Shown: positions 50,739-59,577, numbered from the stretch's first letter. The stretch is 64,000 nucleotides of DNA from Bradyrhizobium diazoefficiens USDA 110 (GCF_000011365.1 NC_004463.1:2156001-2220000), one strand, 5' to 3'. Numbers and translations are program-made. The notes: generated by a model from the sequence alone, not told the origin.

Positions 50739-51016
50739 TCTCGACCTCCGGACATCTGGTCGTGATCAGGATGGGATCGTCATGGCAACCACGAAGTCGT
50801 TGCCATGCCGTGGCAAGGCTCTGGGAGAGGGGAGAATTTGCGCCATCTCGATGTCACCTGCGATGCAGCGGGAGAGAACGGCCCGCCTCGAATCTGCCGA
50901 TCTCAATTTATGGCTCGGCCGCGTATGAAATGATCTCGCAGAGCCCGATAAACGGGCTCTGACCAAACATGGGCGATCAGCGCTTGCGCCTCGATCCGGC
51001 AGTCGCCGCCGCTTGG

Positions 51017-51235
51017 TCACATAAGCGGCGGGTGCGTCTTCCCATCGAGCAACGGCTCGACCGACCAGCATTCGGCTACATTTGGATGTTCCGTAAGCAC
51101 TCGCTCTATTCTTGCTGGAAAGATATTCTCGCTTGAAATAATCGAGAGTTGTTTTGCCGCGGTGAAGCGGAATAGATCCATCGGCCTCGCAGTGTCCATT
51201 GTCGCCGGCGAGGCTGGGGATCTCGAGTCGGGCTC
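51017..51235 (-). pseudogene. Acyl-CoA synthetase C-terminal remnant
   Basis: On the minus strand AGDNGHCEADGSI is followed, after a frameshift, by FRFTAAKQLSIISSENIFPA and RIERVLTEHPNVAECWSVEP. This matches the hinge and C-terminal domain of AMP-forming acyl-CoA ligases (TGD..., DADG, ...DRAKxLIISGGENIxPxEIExVL). The core domain with the ATP site is missing. Confidence 0.7.
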
Positions 51236-51541
51236 CTCTCAGGGCACCAAACTGGCTCTCCAAGGCGCGAGCGATCCGCTCAATGTATCGATTGAGGATG
51301 ACATAGCTGGACGGCTTCCGTTCGAAATGAATCGCGGTCTTGTCAAAGGTATAGGTAGCGCTTCCCTCGGCCGGGGTGGAAAAATTCAGCTTGCTATTCA
51401 TGCGTGTCAGGTCCGCGCATTCTGTTTGCGCCACCCGCAACGGCCCCCCAAATCCTGACGAGGCCCCGGTCATATGCTTCGGCTGGCGCTTGTACAGGCT
51501 GTGCTCACACGGTCTTGGCGGAAGCCTTCTTTTAATGGCTG

Positions 51542-51823
51542 TCATGGGGTGCGAACGATGGATATCGCTCGAGGGAAATCTGCCGATCGATCGATCACTC
51601 CGCTCTGCTCAGCTGCGGTGTGCATCTTCCGGTAATGATCGGCACACCACGAAGAGGTCTTCTTGCCGCGTTTTTGATATACAGGCTCGCCGCACATATA
51701 GGCCGCTCTCATATCTCCATCTTTGAAACCGATGATGCAACGGCACTGGCCTTCAACATGATGAACTAACAGGACCTTCTTAAGGCCATCGCGGTCTTTC
51801 AACTTGCTGCTCCAGCCTGCCAA
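51542..51823 (-). CDS. Small Cys-rich protein, GcrA C-terminal-like
   Basis: A 93-residue hypothetical protein. The middle, GQCRCIIGFKDGDMRAAYMC and GEPVYQKRGKKTSSWCADHY, has the C-x-C ... CGxP ... SWCxxH spacing seen at the zinc-binding-like end of GcrA-type proteins of alphaproteobacteria. The GcrA DNA-binding N terminus is absent. Could be a small zinc protein or a remnant. Confidence 0.5.
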   Translation of the reverse strand: MAGWSSKLKDRDGLKKVLLVHHVEGQCRCIIGFKDGDMRAAYMCGEPVYQKRGKKTSSWCADHYRKMHTAAEQSGVIDRSADFPRAISIVRTP

Positions 51824-51895
51824 ACAATTTCTTCCGATGCCGCGCTGGTCACGCGGAGTCGCCCGCGCGGGCCACTCGTCGAAACCCGCGCGGGC

Positions 51896-52261
51896 TCACC
51901 ATCTGCCAAACCTTGCACGGTCGAAACGCCTTGCCAGGTGCGGAAAGGAGCTTGAAGGTGGCGGGTTCGGCGAACTGAGTTTTGTGCGTTGCTGCGCGAG
52001 ACGAGCAGCTTCAGGAAGCGGGCGCCACCTAAGCGCTTCCGATAGACTTCCACGTCGATCAATTCTGACCTTATCGGCTCCCGTGGCGAAGTGGCCGCCG
52101 GCGGCCATATTGTCAGGATCAGAAATGCCGAACCATTTAGAGCTACGTGCGAGCTCTGGCGCCGCGATCGGAACTCGCTGCACAGCCCTCCCGAGCGAGG
52201 GACTATAGACAATGAGGAGCATGACCGGCCATCGGTCAGCGGATATGACCAGCTGAGGCAT
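51896..52261 (-). CDS. Hypothetical protein behind a MerR-type promoter
   Basis: A 121-residue frame with ATG at 52261 and GAGGG 7 bp upstream: MPQLVISADRWPVMLLIVYS ... WFGISDPDNMAAGGHFATGA. The first 70 residues look protein-like, while the rest becomes Arg/Pro/Ser-rich and may follow a frameshift. The MerR-type promoter at 52297-52327 would give a leader of about 28 nt, which supports expression of this frame. Function unknown. Confidence 0.45.
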   Translation of the reverse strand: MPQLVISADRWPVMLLIVYSPSLGRAVQRVPIAAPELARSSKWFGISDPDNMAAGGHFATGADKVRIDRRGSLSEALRWRPLPEAARLAQQRTKLSSPNPPPSSSFPHLARRFDRARFGRW

Positions 52262-52296
52262 TCGCAGTCCCTCACACGATAGGTGCCACGCCCGAG

Positions 52297-52327
52297 AGCG
52301 TACGATTTAACGTTACGTCAGATTCAA
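52297..52327 (-). promoter_or_regulatory. MerR-type promoter motif upstream of 121-residue gene
   Basis: Minus strand: -35 TTGAAT (52322-52327), 19-bp spacer with GACGTAACGTTAAA, -10 TACGCT (52297-52302). The start codon lies 36 bp downstream of the -10. Confidence 0.65.
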
Positions 52328-52674
52328 GCCCCTTTTTTGCGGCCTATGAAAACGTGACCAAGGTAATGCTGGCCCAAGCAGTCCCCCAAGGGGCTATCGC
52401 GAACATGTAGCGCCGCCGTGAGGGGGGCGAGCCCCAGTTAATGAGGGCCATTGAGGAGAGATCCAGCGAACGCGTCGGCGGCGTACCCAACGCACGTCGC
52501 CGCTCGCTTCCGGCGAAATTTGGAGTTGCTCAGGGGGCGTATGCGGGAATCACCATCGGCGGTCAGTCTGAGAAGGCGAGATATCGAAGCCAAGCTTGGC
52601 AAGTGTTTTTGGCGTTTGCGTAAAGCGCCACGCTGGCCTGCCAGTCTCTCGGCATGTAGGCGGCAACGGCGCAC
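52328..52674. other. No recognisable gene
   Basis: About 350 bp; nothing recognisable. Confidence 0.5.
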
Positions 52675-52860
52675 CTAATGCGCTCTCAGCAGAACACGTC
52701 GTTTTGCCTCGAAAAGATGCTCATCCAGGGTATCGTGCAGCGCACGCCGCAGCTCTGGCGGGATGGAGCTATCTGTATCGATCAATTCCCGAAACTTCCG
52801 GATGATGTGTTCTATTGTTGCGATCGTTCCCAGTGTTTCCATCCTCTGCCAGGGCATCAT
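52675..52860 (-). CDS. Small hypothetical protein, 61 residues
   Basis: Start ATG at 52860 with AAAGGAGA about 6 bp upstream: MMPWQRMETLGTIATIEHII, RKFRELIDTDSSIPPELRRA, LHDTLDEHLFEAKRRVLLRA. It is soluble, charged and helical, resembling the many short helical orphan proteins of rhizobia. No domain recognised. Confidence 0.6.
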   Translation of the reverse strand: MMPWQRMETLGTIATIEHIIRKFRELIDTDSSIPPELRRALHDTLDEHLFEAKRRVLLRAH

Positions 52861-53099
52861 CCATTGTCTCCTTTGGCGCGTAACGCACGTTGCGCCGCGG
52901 GTCCTCACCTCAGCAACCGGGCCGAGAACAGCCTCTAGTCGGCAAAGGGGTGGCTGTCGGACACCTGCTCAGCGCGAGTTGTTTCGTCAGCGGCGCTCAC
53001 TCAAATTCCGCAGAGGTGGCGCGCATTTGCAGCTGCAATATTCTTGCGCACGTAAGCTGCACTCTTGATCGCATTAGTCGAGCCTCAGCCAGCTCAGCT

Positions 53100-54113
53100 T
53101 TAGGCGTTTGAAACCGCAATCAAGCGAGTCAGCCGGGCGGCTGCAGCGCCGTGATCAAGTGATTCTTGGCCAAGTGCCACGCCTTGCTGTAGGTTCGAGG
53201 CGCGACCGGCCACCACCAGTGCCGCCGCCGCGTTCAAAAGTGCGGCATCACGAAAAGGGCCTGGGAGGCCGTCGAGCACTTTCTCTAACGCAATGGCATG
53301 AGACTCGCAATCACAGCTCTCCAGCGCATCGGCGCGGTAGCGGGAGAGCCCGGCTTCTTCCGGCGTCACTTCGAACGTGCGGACTGTACCGGCCTCGACC
53401 GCAGCAACAAAGCTTGTCCCGGCGAGGGATATTTCATCGAGCCCGTCCGAGCCATGAACAACCCATACCGAATCGGCACCCAGGTTCTTCAAGACGTACG
53501 CCAATGGCTGCACCCATTTGCGAGCGAAAACTCCAAGGATCTGCCGCTTGACGCCGGCCGGATTAGACAAAGCCTCGATTAGATTGAACATTGTGTGGGT
53601 TCCAAGCACGCTTCGGATCTGGCTGATGCGCTGCATCGCAGGATAGCCGGCTGACGCAAACATGAAGCCAATGCCGGCTTCGTGCACACAACGTGCGATC
53701 GCATCAGGCTTGAGATCGACCTTTACGCCTAGACTCGCCAACACGTCTGCGGTGCTTGAACGCAAAGTCGCAGCGCGGTTAACATACTTGGCGACAGGAA
53801 CGCCGGCCCCGGCGACGATGAAGGAAGCGCACGTCGATACGTTGAGCGGACGCATCGCCCCGTCGCTCGCACCAGTGATATCGATGGGGTCGCATTGCAT
53901 TTCCACCTTGGGCATTAAATTCCGCATTGCGGACGCGGCGCCGGTGACTTCTTCGACTGTTTCGCCGCGGACTCTCATCCCAATCAACAAGCCACCGATC
54001 TGCGAGGGAGTTGCGTCACCCGACATCATGCTGTCGAACGCTGACGCAGCCTCCTCGCGCGTCAGTATGGCGCCCGTGGCAACTTTCGCGATGATCGACT
54101 TGAGCGGTTCCAT
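53100..54113 (-). CDS. trpD: Divergent anthranilate phosphoribosyltransferase (TrpD) paralogue
   Basis: A 337-residue protein of the TrpD family (anthranilate plus PRPP to phosphoribosyl-anthranilate in tryptophan synthesis). The overall fold and many segments are kept: [51 protein letters not shown] (Mg-binding Asp-Glu). But the PRPP-binding GTGGDG is GASDGA here and the KHGNRxxSSxSG motif is [12 protein letters not shown]. It may have changed substrate or activity. No trp genes adjoin it. Start ATG 54113 chosen; a GTG at 54125 is possible. A MerR-type promoter motif lies about 160 bp upstream. Confidence 0.85.
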   Translation of the reverse strand: MEPLKSIIAKVATGAILTREEAASAFDSMMSGDATPSQIGGLLIGMRVRGETVEEVTGAASAMRNLMPKVEMQCDPIDITGASDGAMRPLNVSTCASFIVAGAGVPVAKYVNRAATLRSSTADVLASLGVKVDLKPDAIARCVHEAGIGFMFASAGYPAMQRISQIRSVLGTHTMFNLIEALSNPAGVKRQILGVFARKWVQPLAYVLKNLGADSVWVVHGSDGLDEISLAGTSFVAAVEAGTVRTFEVTPEEAGLSRYRADALESCDCESHAIALEKVLDGLPGPFRDAALLNAAAALVVAGRASNLQQGVALGQESLDHGAAAARLTRLIAVSNA

Positions 54114-54542
54114 CGAACTGTGCACGTCCCTTGTCCAATCTGAGCTGCGACCGTTCAGCCAGACGTCTTTGCAGCCGAGTGCCTTGTTGCAGCTGCCTGT
54201 CTATTCGCACTCGCTATGCCGCACTTGTCCAACAGGCGGCCGACAGATGAAACGTGAGCATCTGTGGCGACGCTACAACCTGACGCTACGTGAGGGTCAA
54301 GCCCTCTCCATTCGATGGTGCCCTAGATAGGACGCCGGCGGCTGGTCAGAGGACTGCAGTCGCTTGATACCAGAACAATAGCGTCGTCTCGAGCCTGCTT
54401 GCCGGCGATATTAGGAGGGTCACAAGGCTTTTGGCTTCCGGCGCCGCCGTGGCGGGGGCCGCCGGTTAACCTTCGTGCGATGTGCTGCACGTGAGCTGGG
54501 ACGACTTCTGGTAAGGAGCCGGGCGGACAAGTCGTAGCACCT
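54114..54542. other. Intergenic, holds a MerR-type promoter
   Basis: About 430 bp upstream of the trpD-like gene; no gene seen, one promoter motif at 54270-54300. Confidence 0.5.
54270..54300 (-). promoter_or_regulatory. MerR-type promoter motif upstream of trpD-like gene
   Basis: Minus strand: -35 TTGACC (54295-54300), 19-bp spacer with CACGTAGCGTCAGG, -10 TAGCGT (54270-54275). Distance to the ATG is about 157 bp. Confidence 0.65.
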
Positions 54543-54842
54543 TCACTTCGATCTGCTGCTCTGATTGCCGATGTCCCGCCCGGAGATCACGTATCGGCAT
54601 TGCTGACTGAGGCGATCTTGCTTGGATCTGAGGCAGACAGTGATAGCAAAGCGATCTGGTATGTGACTACTACAAAGGCGTAACACGTCTTCCATACAGG
54701 CCTCTTTCTCCTCTGCGGTCGGCGCTTGATCAAGCGCGTTGGCTGGCGCGAGCATGACCGTTGTCATTGCCAGGCCAAGAGCGATGGCGCCGTAGCGAAG
54801 TCCGAGGTCCGAAGCCAACTTAGTTCGTTGTTTCTGAATCAT
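54543..54842 (-). CDS. Small secreted cysteine-containing protein
   Basis: A 99-residue protein with an N-terminal signal (MIQKQRTKLASDLGLRYGAI ALGLAMTTVMLAPANA), likely cleaved after ANA. The mature part has four cysteines in EACMEDVLRLCSSHIPDRFA and ITVCLRSKQDRLSQQCRYVI. The C-x6-C and C-x11-C spacing of helical pairs is like small periplasmic Cys-rich repeat proteins common in Bradyrhizobium (disulfide-bonded helical hairpins). GGAATG precedes the ATG by about 6 bp. A MerR-type motif lies 310 bp upstream. Function unknown. Confidence 0.75.
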   Translation of the reverse strand: MIQKQRTKLASDLGLRYGAIALGLAMTTVMLAPANALDQAPTAEEKEACMEDVLRLCSSHIPDRFAITVCLRSKQDRLSQQCRYVISGRDIGNQSSRSK

Positions 54843-55336
54843 AACATTCCTTCAATTCGGGTGGGGTGACGTTTTGTTCTTGCTGTGTGCGGAGCGCATC
54901 ATCTGCCAACCGGAAAGCTGCGGATCTGCTTAGCTGGCTGTCGGCAAGCTCGTTATTCTACTTTGCGGTTCTCATTGTACGGAGCCCGTCATCCGCCGGG
55001 AATGACATTCGATGAATCGGGGGTAGGCCTGCACCGGATGGTGTTAGGCTCTCTATTTCGTCGTCCTGGGCTAGCGTACATATTTGAAGCATTCGCAAAT
55101 GTCGTGATGTCAGGAATCATCTGGCTCTCAGTGGTGATCCCCACTTGTCCCAACTCGTACAATCTAACGATGCATGCGATTCAAAGTCTCTTCATAAGAC
55201 CGATGGTCTAAAGCTGTCGGGGGCTGTGGACTAGGGATCGACCGCTTCGGCAGCCGAGCCACGAGCGTCGCTCCTACGTGATGATACGGAGCGTAGGTGT
55301 CGCAATTGTTTGATCTACGAATTGCATGCTCTCGGC
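54843..55336. other. Intergenic, holds a MerR-type promoter
   Basis: About 490 bp without a recognisable gene; contains the motif at 55154-55184. Confidence 0.5.
55154..55184 (-). promoter_or_regulatory. MerR-type promoter motif upstream of secreted protein
   Basis: Minus strand: -35 TTGAAT (55179-55184), 19-bp spacer with GCATGCATCGTTAGA, -10 TACGAG (55154-55159). This is the weakest core match of the seven, but the spacing is exact. Confidence 0.5.
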
Positions 55337-55543
55337 ATGAATCCGAAAAGCAAACTCTACCAACCCGATCACTGGCGAGGCCGCGCGCAAGCAACGCGAA
55401 AGAAGGCGGCAGCGCTCGTTGACGGGAAAGCAAAAGACAGGTTGCTTAAGATTGCCTTCGAATACGACAAGTTAGCGCAGCGCGCCCTCGTGTGGCGGAT
55501 GCGCAAAAATGAGGACGATACGTGGCCTGAGCAAGAGCTGTAA
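55337..55543 (+). CDS. Small conserved-looking hypothetical protein, 68 residues
   Basis: Encodes MNPKSKLYQPDHWRGRAQAT, RKKAAALVDGKAKDRLLKIA and FEYDKLAQRALVWRMRKNED. The pattern PDHWRxRAxxxRxxA ... LLxIAxxYDxLAQRA is one I recognise from a large family of short rhizobial proteins of unknown function. Start uncertain: this ATG or a TTG at 55310; neither has a strong ribosome binding site. Confidence 0.65.
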   Translation: MNPKSKLYQPDHWRGRAQATRKKAAALVDGKAKDRLLKIAFEYDKLAQRALVWRMRKNEDDTWPEQEL

Positions 55544-56098
55544 GCGCTGCTACGGCCAATCAAGGCTTCAGCCTTTTGAACTATACCCAACCCAAGGGCG
55601 AGGCTGATATCGCTCAACAAGCAAGTCAATCCCGCCTGCTCCGAGCGTTGCGGGAGCGAGGAGCGAGGCGGCCGGGCCGTCCTATGCCATAGGACGTGAG
55701 GGCGGAGCCGGCCGCTTGCCCAACGTTCCTTCAGGTCTCTTTGCTTCGTCAGCTTCTCGAAAGCTAGCTTTCACATAACGGTAATGCGGAGTACCAGTTC
55801 TCACTTGCAGTCAATCCGTTGCGCCTAACGAGGAAGCCCGGATGCCACCTGCGCGGTACGTCGAGCTGCTACTGGTCATTTTTGGCACTTAGCCGCGGCC
55901 GCAACGGCATATCAGTGTCTTTCATTTCAGACATCTGGGTTATGCGTCGGAATTCCTATTGCGGTCGCCGGAACAGCGCACTCTAAATCCAGGTCGCAGC
56001 GCGAATTGCGCGCCGGCATCAGGTTATTCGCAGCCGTGGCGGCTGCAGCATGCGATAGGCCCTAGAAGCCTCGCGCGGTCGCCATGCACGGGAGGCTG
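55544..56098. other. No gene except an orphan tts box
   Basis: About 550 bp. The tts box at 55746-55777 has only very short frames after it (MPPARYVELLLVIFGT at 55841 is the longest nearby). Confidence 0.5.
55746..55777 (+). promoter_or_regulatory. tts box without an evident target gene
   Basis: TCGTCAGCTTCTCGAAAGCT followed by AGCTTTCACATA matches the tts box core GTCAGCTTNTCGAAAGCT at every position. No effector-size gene follows on the plus strand before the group II intron at 56569. Confidence 0.85.
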
Positions 56099-56233
56099 TC
56101 AGAAGAAGGCTGTGATGACCAAGTAGATTCCAGCCCAAAGCACCGCATTTATGAGAAGTGCGACGAGGAGCTCCCAGTTCCACCTTCTCTGCGGTTGCAA
56201 GGAGGGACGATCGGCGCCGAAATGCTTGATCAT
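56099..56233 (-). CDS. Small single-span membrane protein, 44 residues
   Basis: A short frame: MIKHFGADRPSLQPQRRWNW followed by ELLVALLINAVLWAGIYLVI and TAFF. A basic N terminus leads into one clean membrane helix, the picture of a real small inner-membrane protein rather than chance. An alternative longer minus-strand frame covers the same DNA but looks random. No ribosome binding site of note. Confidence 0.5.
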   Translation of the reverse strand: MIKHFGADRPSLQPQRRWNWELLVALLINAVLWAGIYLVITAFF

Positions 56234-56568
56234 TGGGGGCTTTGTTGCGCGCGAATGTACGTCTCATTGCGCTGAGCGCCGGCCAACAGAAATATGCCAA
56301 GCTTTGCATGCCTCCTATCACTCATAAGCTAGCAGTCCTCTCTTCATAGGGCGGTAGGAGAAACGATGTTCGTTGCGTCGCGACCACTCGGCCGATTGAT
56401 TGCTCGTGTATCTTCGGAACGGCAAGGTCGCGTTCGGCCCACGCAGCAAGCTACATGCCAGAAGGTAGAACTGTCGGCAGCGCCTTTCATTTGATGGGTT
56501 GGTCAAACGGAGCCGCTGCGCGACGTCGGAGTCGCGACATTCCTGTCGGAAACAAAACCCGCATTACC
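56234..56568. other. No recognisable gene
   Basis: About 335 bp before the group II intron; nothing recognisable. Confidence 0.5.
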
Positions 56569-57051
56569 GTGTGCAACGAACACCGGCGGCGACGCCGGTG
56601 ATGCTGTGTTGAAGATGGGAGTTTGGCCTCCCGGAGCCGGCCTTCAGGGGCAGGCTTCAAACCACCTCATGCTGCCGCGTTCAAAAGGCGCGGTGGTGAG
56701 CGATGAGGAAAAAGGCGGTGAATGAAACCGTCAGGTAAGTGACAAGAAGATGAGTGCAAGCGAACCGCCGATGACGTATCGAAATGGTTTCAAGATGCTG
56801 TCAAGACGGGCGTGGGGTAGTAGCGCTCGGAGGAGTGTGGGCGGAGCCTGTTTACGGCCCACGCGGCAGCCGGTGCATAGGCGGCATGATCTCGTCACAG
56901 GCTTCAACACGGAACGTCGGAACCTGACGCAATGCGTCAGGGGCGGAGCAACCCGTAATAGTGAGGAAGCGGCTGTAATGGCCGTGGAGCAAAGGGGTTG
57001 CGTTATCCTGCCGGCGTCACTGCGCCAACCGGGAAGACCGGGAGGAGCACG

Positions 57052-58296
57052 GTGAAGTCCGGCAAACCGTTGCCCATCACCAAGCGGATGGTGTGGGAAG
57101 CCTATAAGCTTGTGAAGAAGGGAAAGGCGGCGGGCGTCGATGGCCAGAGTCTCGAAGACTTTGCCGGCGATCTTGAGAACCACCGCTACCGGCTGTGGAA
57201 TCGGTTGGTGTCAGGAAGTTACTTCCCGCCACCAGTGCGGCGGGTCGAGATTCCTAAGGCCGGCGGTGGGATTCGTCCTCTTGGCATACCGACGGTCGCG
57301 GACCGTATCGCCCAGATGGTGGTCAAACGGTGTCTGGAGCCGGTGTTGGATGGAGAATTTGATCCGGACTCCTACGGCTACAGGCCCGGAAAATCGGCCC
57401 ATCAGGCCATAGAGCAGGCGCGTAAGCGGTGCTGGCAGCACGACTGGGTCGTAGATCTCGACAACAAGAGCTTTTTCGACACGATCGATCATGAACTCTT
57501 GATGCGCGCGGTCTATCGACACACGAAAGCTGACTGGATCCGGCTCTACATTGAGCGGTGGCTTAAGGCTCCGGTCGAGATGCCCGATGGATCGGTTCGG
57601 GCGAGGACGACAGGCAGGTCTCAAGGGGGTGTGGTCAGTCCAATCCTGGCAAACTTGTTCCTGCACTACGTGTTCGATGTTTGGATGAAGGGGTCTTATC
57701 CCCACATTCCGTTCGAACGCTACGCCGACGACATCATCTGCCATTGCCGCACGCGGCAGGAAGCGGAGGAACTCAAATCGGCGCTGGAACGACGGTTTGC
57801 TGACTGCCATTTATTGCTGCATCCGGAGAAGACTAAAGTGGTCTACTGCGCTGACAGCAATCGACGGCGGTCCTACCCGCAGATCCATTTTGACTTCCTG
57901 GGCTTTAGCTTCCGCCCCCGTATGGCGAAGAACCGGTGGGGCAGGATCTTCACCTGCTTCCTTCCGGGCGTGAGTCCGAACTCTCTCAAGGAGATGAGGG
58001 CTCGCATTCGAGGATGGCGCTTGCCTCAGCACTCGCCGCTTCCGCTTGAAGACATCGCGCGTAGTCTCAGCCCCGTCCTTCGGGGCTGGGATCAATACTA
58101 CGGGCGATTCTACCCGACGGAACTGCGTAGGCTCTATGAGTACTTCGATGAGCGCCTCGGCGCGTGGCTTCGGTGCAAGTACAAGCAACTGAAGGGCCAT
58201 CGGGGACGGTCGTTGCGGAAACTCAACGAGATGGCGAAGCAAAATCCAAAGCTCTTTGTCCATTGGCAAAAGCTTGGACGGGCTACGGTTGGATAA
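57052..58296 (+). CDS. ltrA: Group II intron reverse transcriptase/maturase
   Basis: A 414-residue intron-encoded protein for splicing and retrohoming. The GTG at 57052 has GGAGG about 6 bp upstream; the frame is open 18 codons further. Reverse-transcriptase blocks: IPKAGGGIRPLGIPTVADRI, DPDSYGYRPGKSAHQAIEQA, VVDLDNKSFFDTIDHELLM, GRSQGGVVSPILANLFLHYV and the catalytic RYADDIICHC. The maturase X domain follows (LSPVLRGWDQYYGRFYP). No C-terminal HNH endonuclease is seen. Intact. Confidence 0.93.
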   Translation: MKSGKPLPITKRMVWEAYKLVKKGKAAGVDGQSLEDFAGDLENHRYRLWNRLVSGSYFPPPVRRVEIPKAGGGIRPLGIPTVADRIAQMVVKRCLEPVLDGEFDPDSYGYRPGKSAHQAIEQARKRCWQHDWVVDLDNKSFFDTIDHELLMRAVYRHTKADWIRLYIERWLKAPVEMPDGSVRARTTGRSQGGVVSPILANLFLHYVFDVWMKGSYPHIPFERYADDIICHCRTRQEAEELKSALERRFADCHLLLHPEKTKVVYCADSNRRRSYPQIHFDFLGFSFRPRMAKNRWGRIFTCFLPGVSPNSLKEMRARIRGWRLPQHSPLPLEDIARSLSPVLRGWDQYYGRFYPTELRRLYEYFDERLGAWLRCKYKQLKGHRGRSLRKLNEMAKQNPKLFVHWQKLGRATVG

Positions 58297-58299
58297 CAG

Positions 58300-58372
58300 G
58301 AGCCGGATGATGCGAGAGTATCACGTCCGGATCTGTGAGCGGCCGAGGGTGAAACTCCCTCGGCCTACTCGA
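58300..58372 (+). ncRNA. Group II intron domains V and VI
   Basis: Domain V occupies about 58300-58337, with the AGC triad next to its 5' end and a GAGA-type loop; domain VI about 58340-58372 folds as a hairpin with a bulged A near its 3' side. They directly follow the maturase stop codon. Confidence 0.8.
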
Positions 58373-58473
58373 CAGCAAAAGGTGAGCGCCTCGCGAGCGT
58401 CATGCCGTATGACCTTGCCCCGTGGACTTAATCCAGATTGAAGTTCGCTCTGGCCGATATGAGGACCAGAGCA

Positions 58474-58727
58474 TGAAGCGCAGCCGCTTTACGGAAGAGC
58501 AGATCATCGGGATTTTGAAGGAGCACGAAGCTGGCGTGTCGGTTGCCGATCTGTGCCGGAAGCACGGCGTCAGCGATGCCAGCATCTACAAATGGAAAGC
58601 CAAGTGTGGCGGGATGGAGGTCTCGGAGGCCAAGCGGCTGAGGACGCTGGAGGATGAGAACACGCGGCTGAAGCGGCTTTTGGCCGATCGTGGACGCCCA
58701 CGGGATGAGCGAACGGCGGGCGTGTAA
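58474..58727 (+). pseudogene. IS3 OrfA, end lost by deletion
   Basis: MKRSRFTEEQIIGILKEHEA, GVSVADLCRKHGVSDASIYK and [14 protein letters not shown] form the helix-turn-helix and leucine-zipper part of an IS407-group OrfA. Normal proteins go on with a MLDNAALKDLL-like end. Here LLAD is joined to the orfB region and read out of frame as [12 protein letters not shown]. Confidence 0.8.
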
Positions 58728-59577
58728 AGCCATCGGCTGTTGCCGCATGACCATCAGATATCGGACGACCCGGGCGGACGACGCGGCCCTACGCCAACGC
58801 ATGAGAGCGATTGCCGAGGTGCGCCGTCGCTTCGGCTATCGGCGCCTGCATGTTCTGCTCAGGCGGGAGGGCTATCTGGTCAACCACAAGAAACTGTTCC
58901 GGCTCTACCGGGAAGAGAGGCTCGCGGTCCGTCGCCGTGGTGGCCGCAAGCGGGCGCTCGGGACCAGGGCGCCGATGGTGGTGCCGATAGCGCCGAATGA
59001 CCGCTGGTCGCTCGACTTCGTCTCGGACCAGCTCACCGATGGCCGCCGCTTCCGCATCCTGACCGTGGTCGACGAGTGCACGCGCGAATGCCTGGCGTTG
59101 GTGGCCGACACCTCACTGTCGGGCTCCCGGGTGGCGCGGGAGCTGGACCGGCTGATGATTGAGCGCGGCAAGCCCAAAATGGTGGTCAGCGACAACGGCA
59201 TCGAATTGACCAGCAACGCCATCCTGACATGGGCCGACCAGAGCCGTGTCGACTGGCATTACATCGCGCCCCGCAAGCCGACGCAGAATGCCTTCATCGA
59301 AAGCTTCAATGGCTGTCTCCGAGACGAATTGTTGAACGAGACGCTGTTCACGTCGCTGGCCCAGGCCCGCGTCGAACTCGGACATTGGCGGGCCGACTAC
59401 AACGATACGCGACCTCACTCGCAACTCGGATGGAAAACACCATCGGAGTTTGCCTTCACCTGCAACCCGCGACGGGATCTGGCGCTGCGCTATGCCGATG
59501 GCTCCGCGCCAGCTCCCGCCGCTGCCACCGCCCAACCGAGCAAATCCAACAGCCGGGGCGAACTCAGGACCGGATAA
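58690..59577 (+). pseudogene. IS3 transposase OrfB, separated from its frameshift signal
   Basis: A 295-codon frame with the integrase-like catalytic core: [20 protein letters not shown] (first Asp), [20 protein letters not shown] (second Asp) and [20 protein letters not shown] (Glu). The core is intact. The deletion before it removes the -1 frameshift site that normally makes the OrfAB fusion, so full transposase cannot be made. Confidence 0.8.

Larger units (their letters stand above)
56569..58375 (+). mobile_element. Group II intron with maturase gene
   Basis: The 5' end is GTGTGCAACG at 56569 (GUGYG rule). The 3' end carries domain V (GAGCCGGATGATGCGAGAGT at 58300 onward, with the catalytic AGC and the pairing CCGGAT/GTCCGG) and domain VI (GGCCGAGGG, loop GTGAAA, CTCCCTCGGCC with the branch A in CCTACTCGAC). 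Between lie about 480 bp of structured RNA and the maturase gene. The 3' boundary is placed at about 58375 by motif only. Confidence 0.85.

Noticed and set aside
50766..51545. A 259-codon minus-strand frame
   Set aside because: Its middle is the acyl-CoA ligase remnant read partly out of frame and the end is Arg/Ser-rich; treated as decayed sequence.
56920..56950. CGGAACCTGACGCAATGCGTCAGGGG resembles part of the MerR-type motif
   Set aside because: It is an RNA hairpin inside the group II intron, lacks the TCAAG half and has no -35/-10 with 19-bp spacing.
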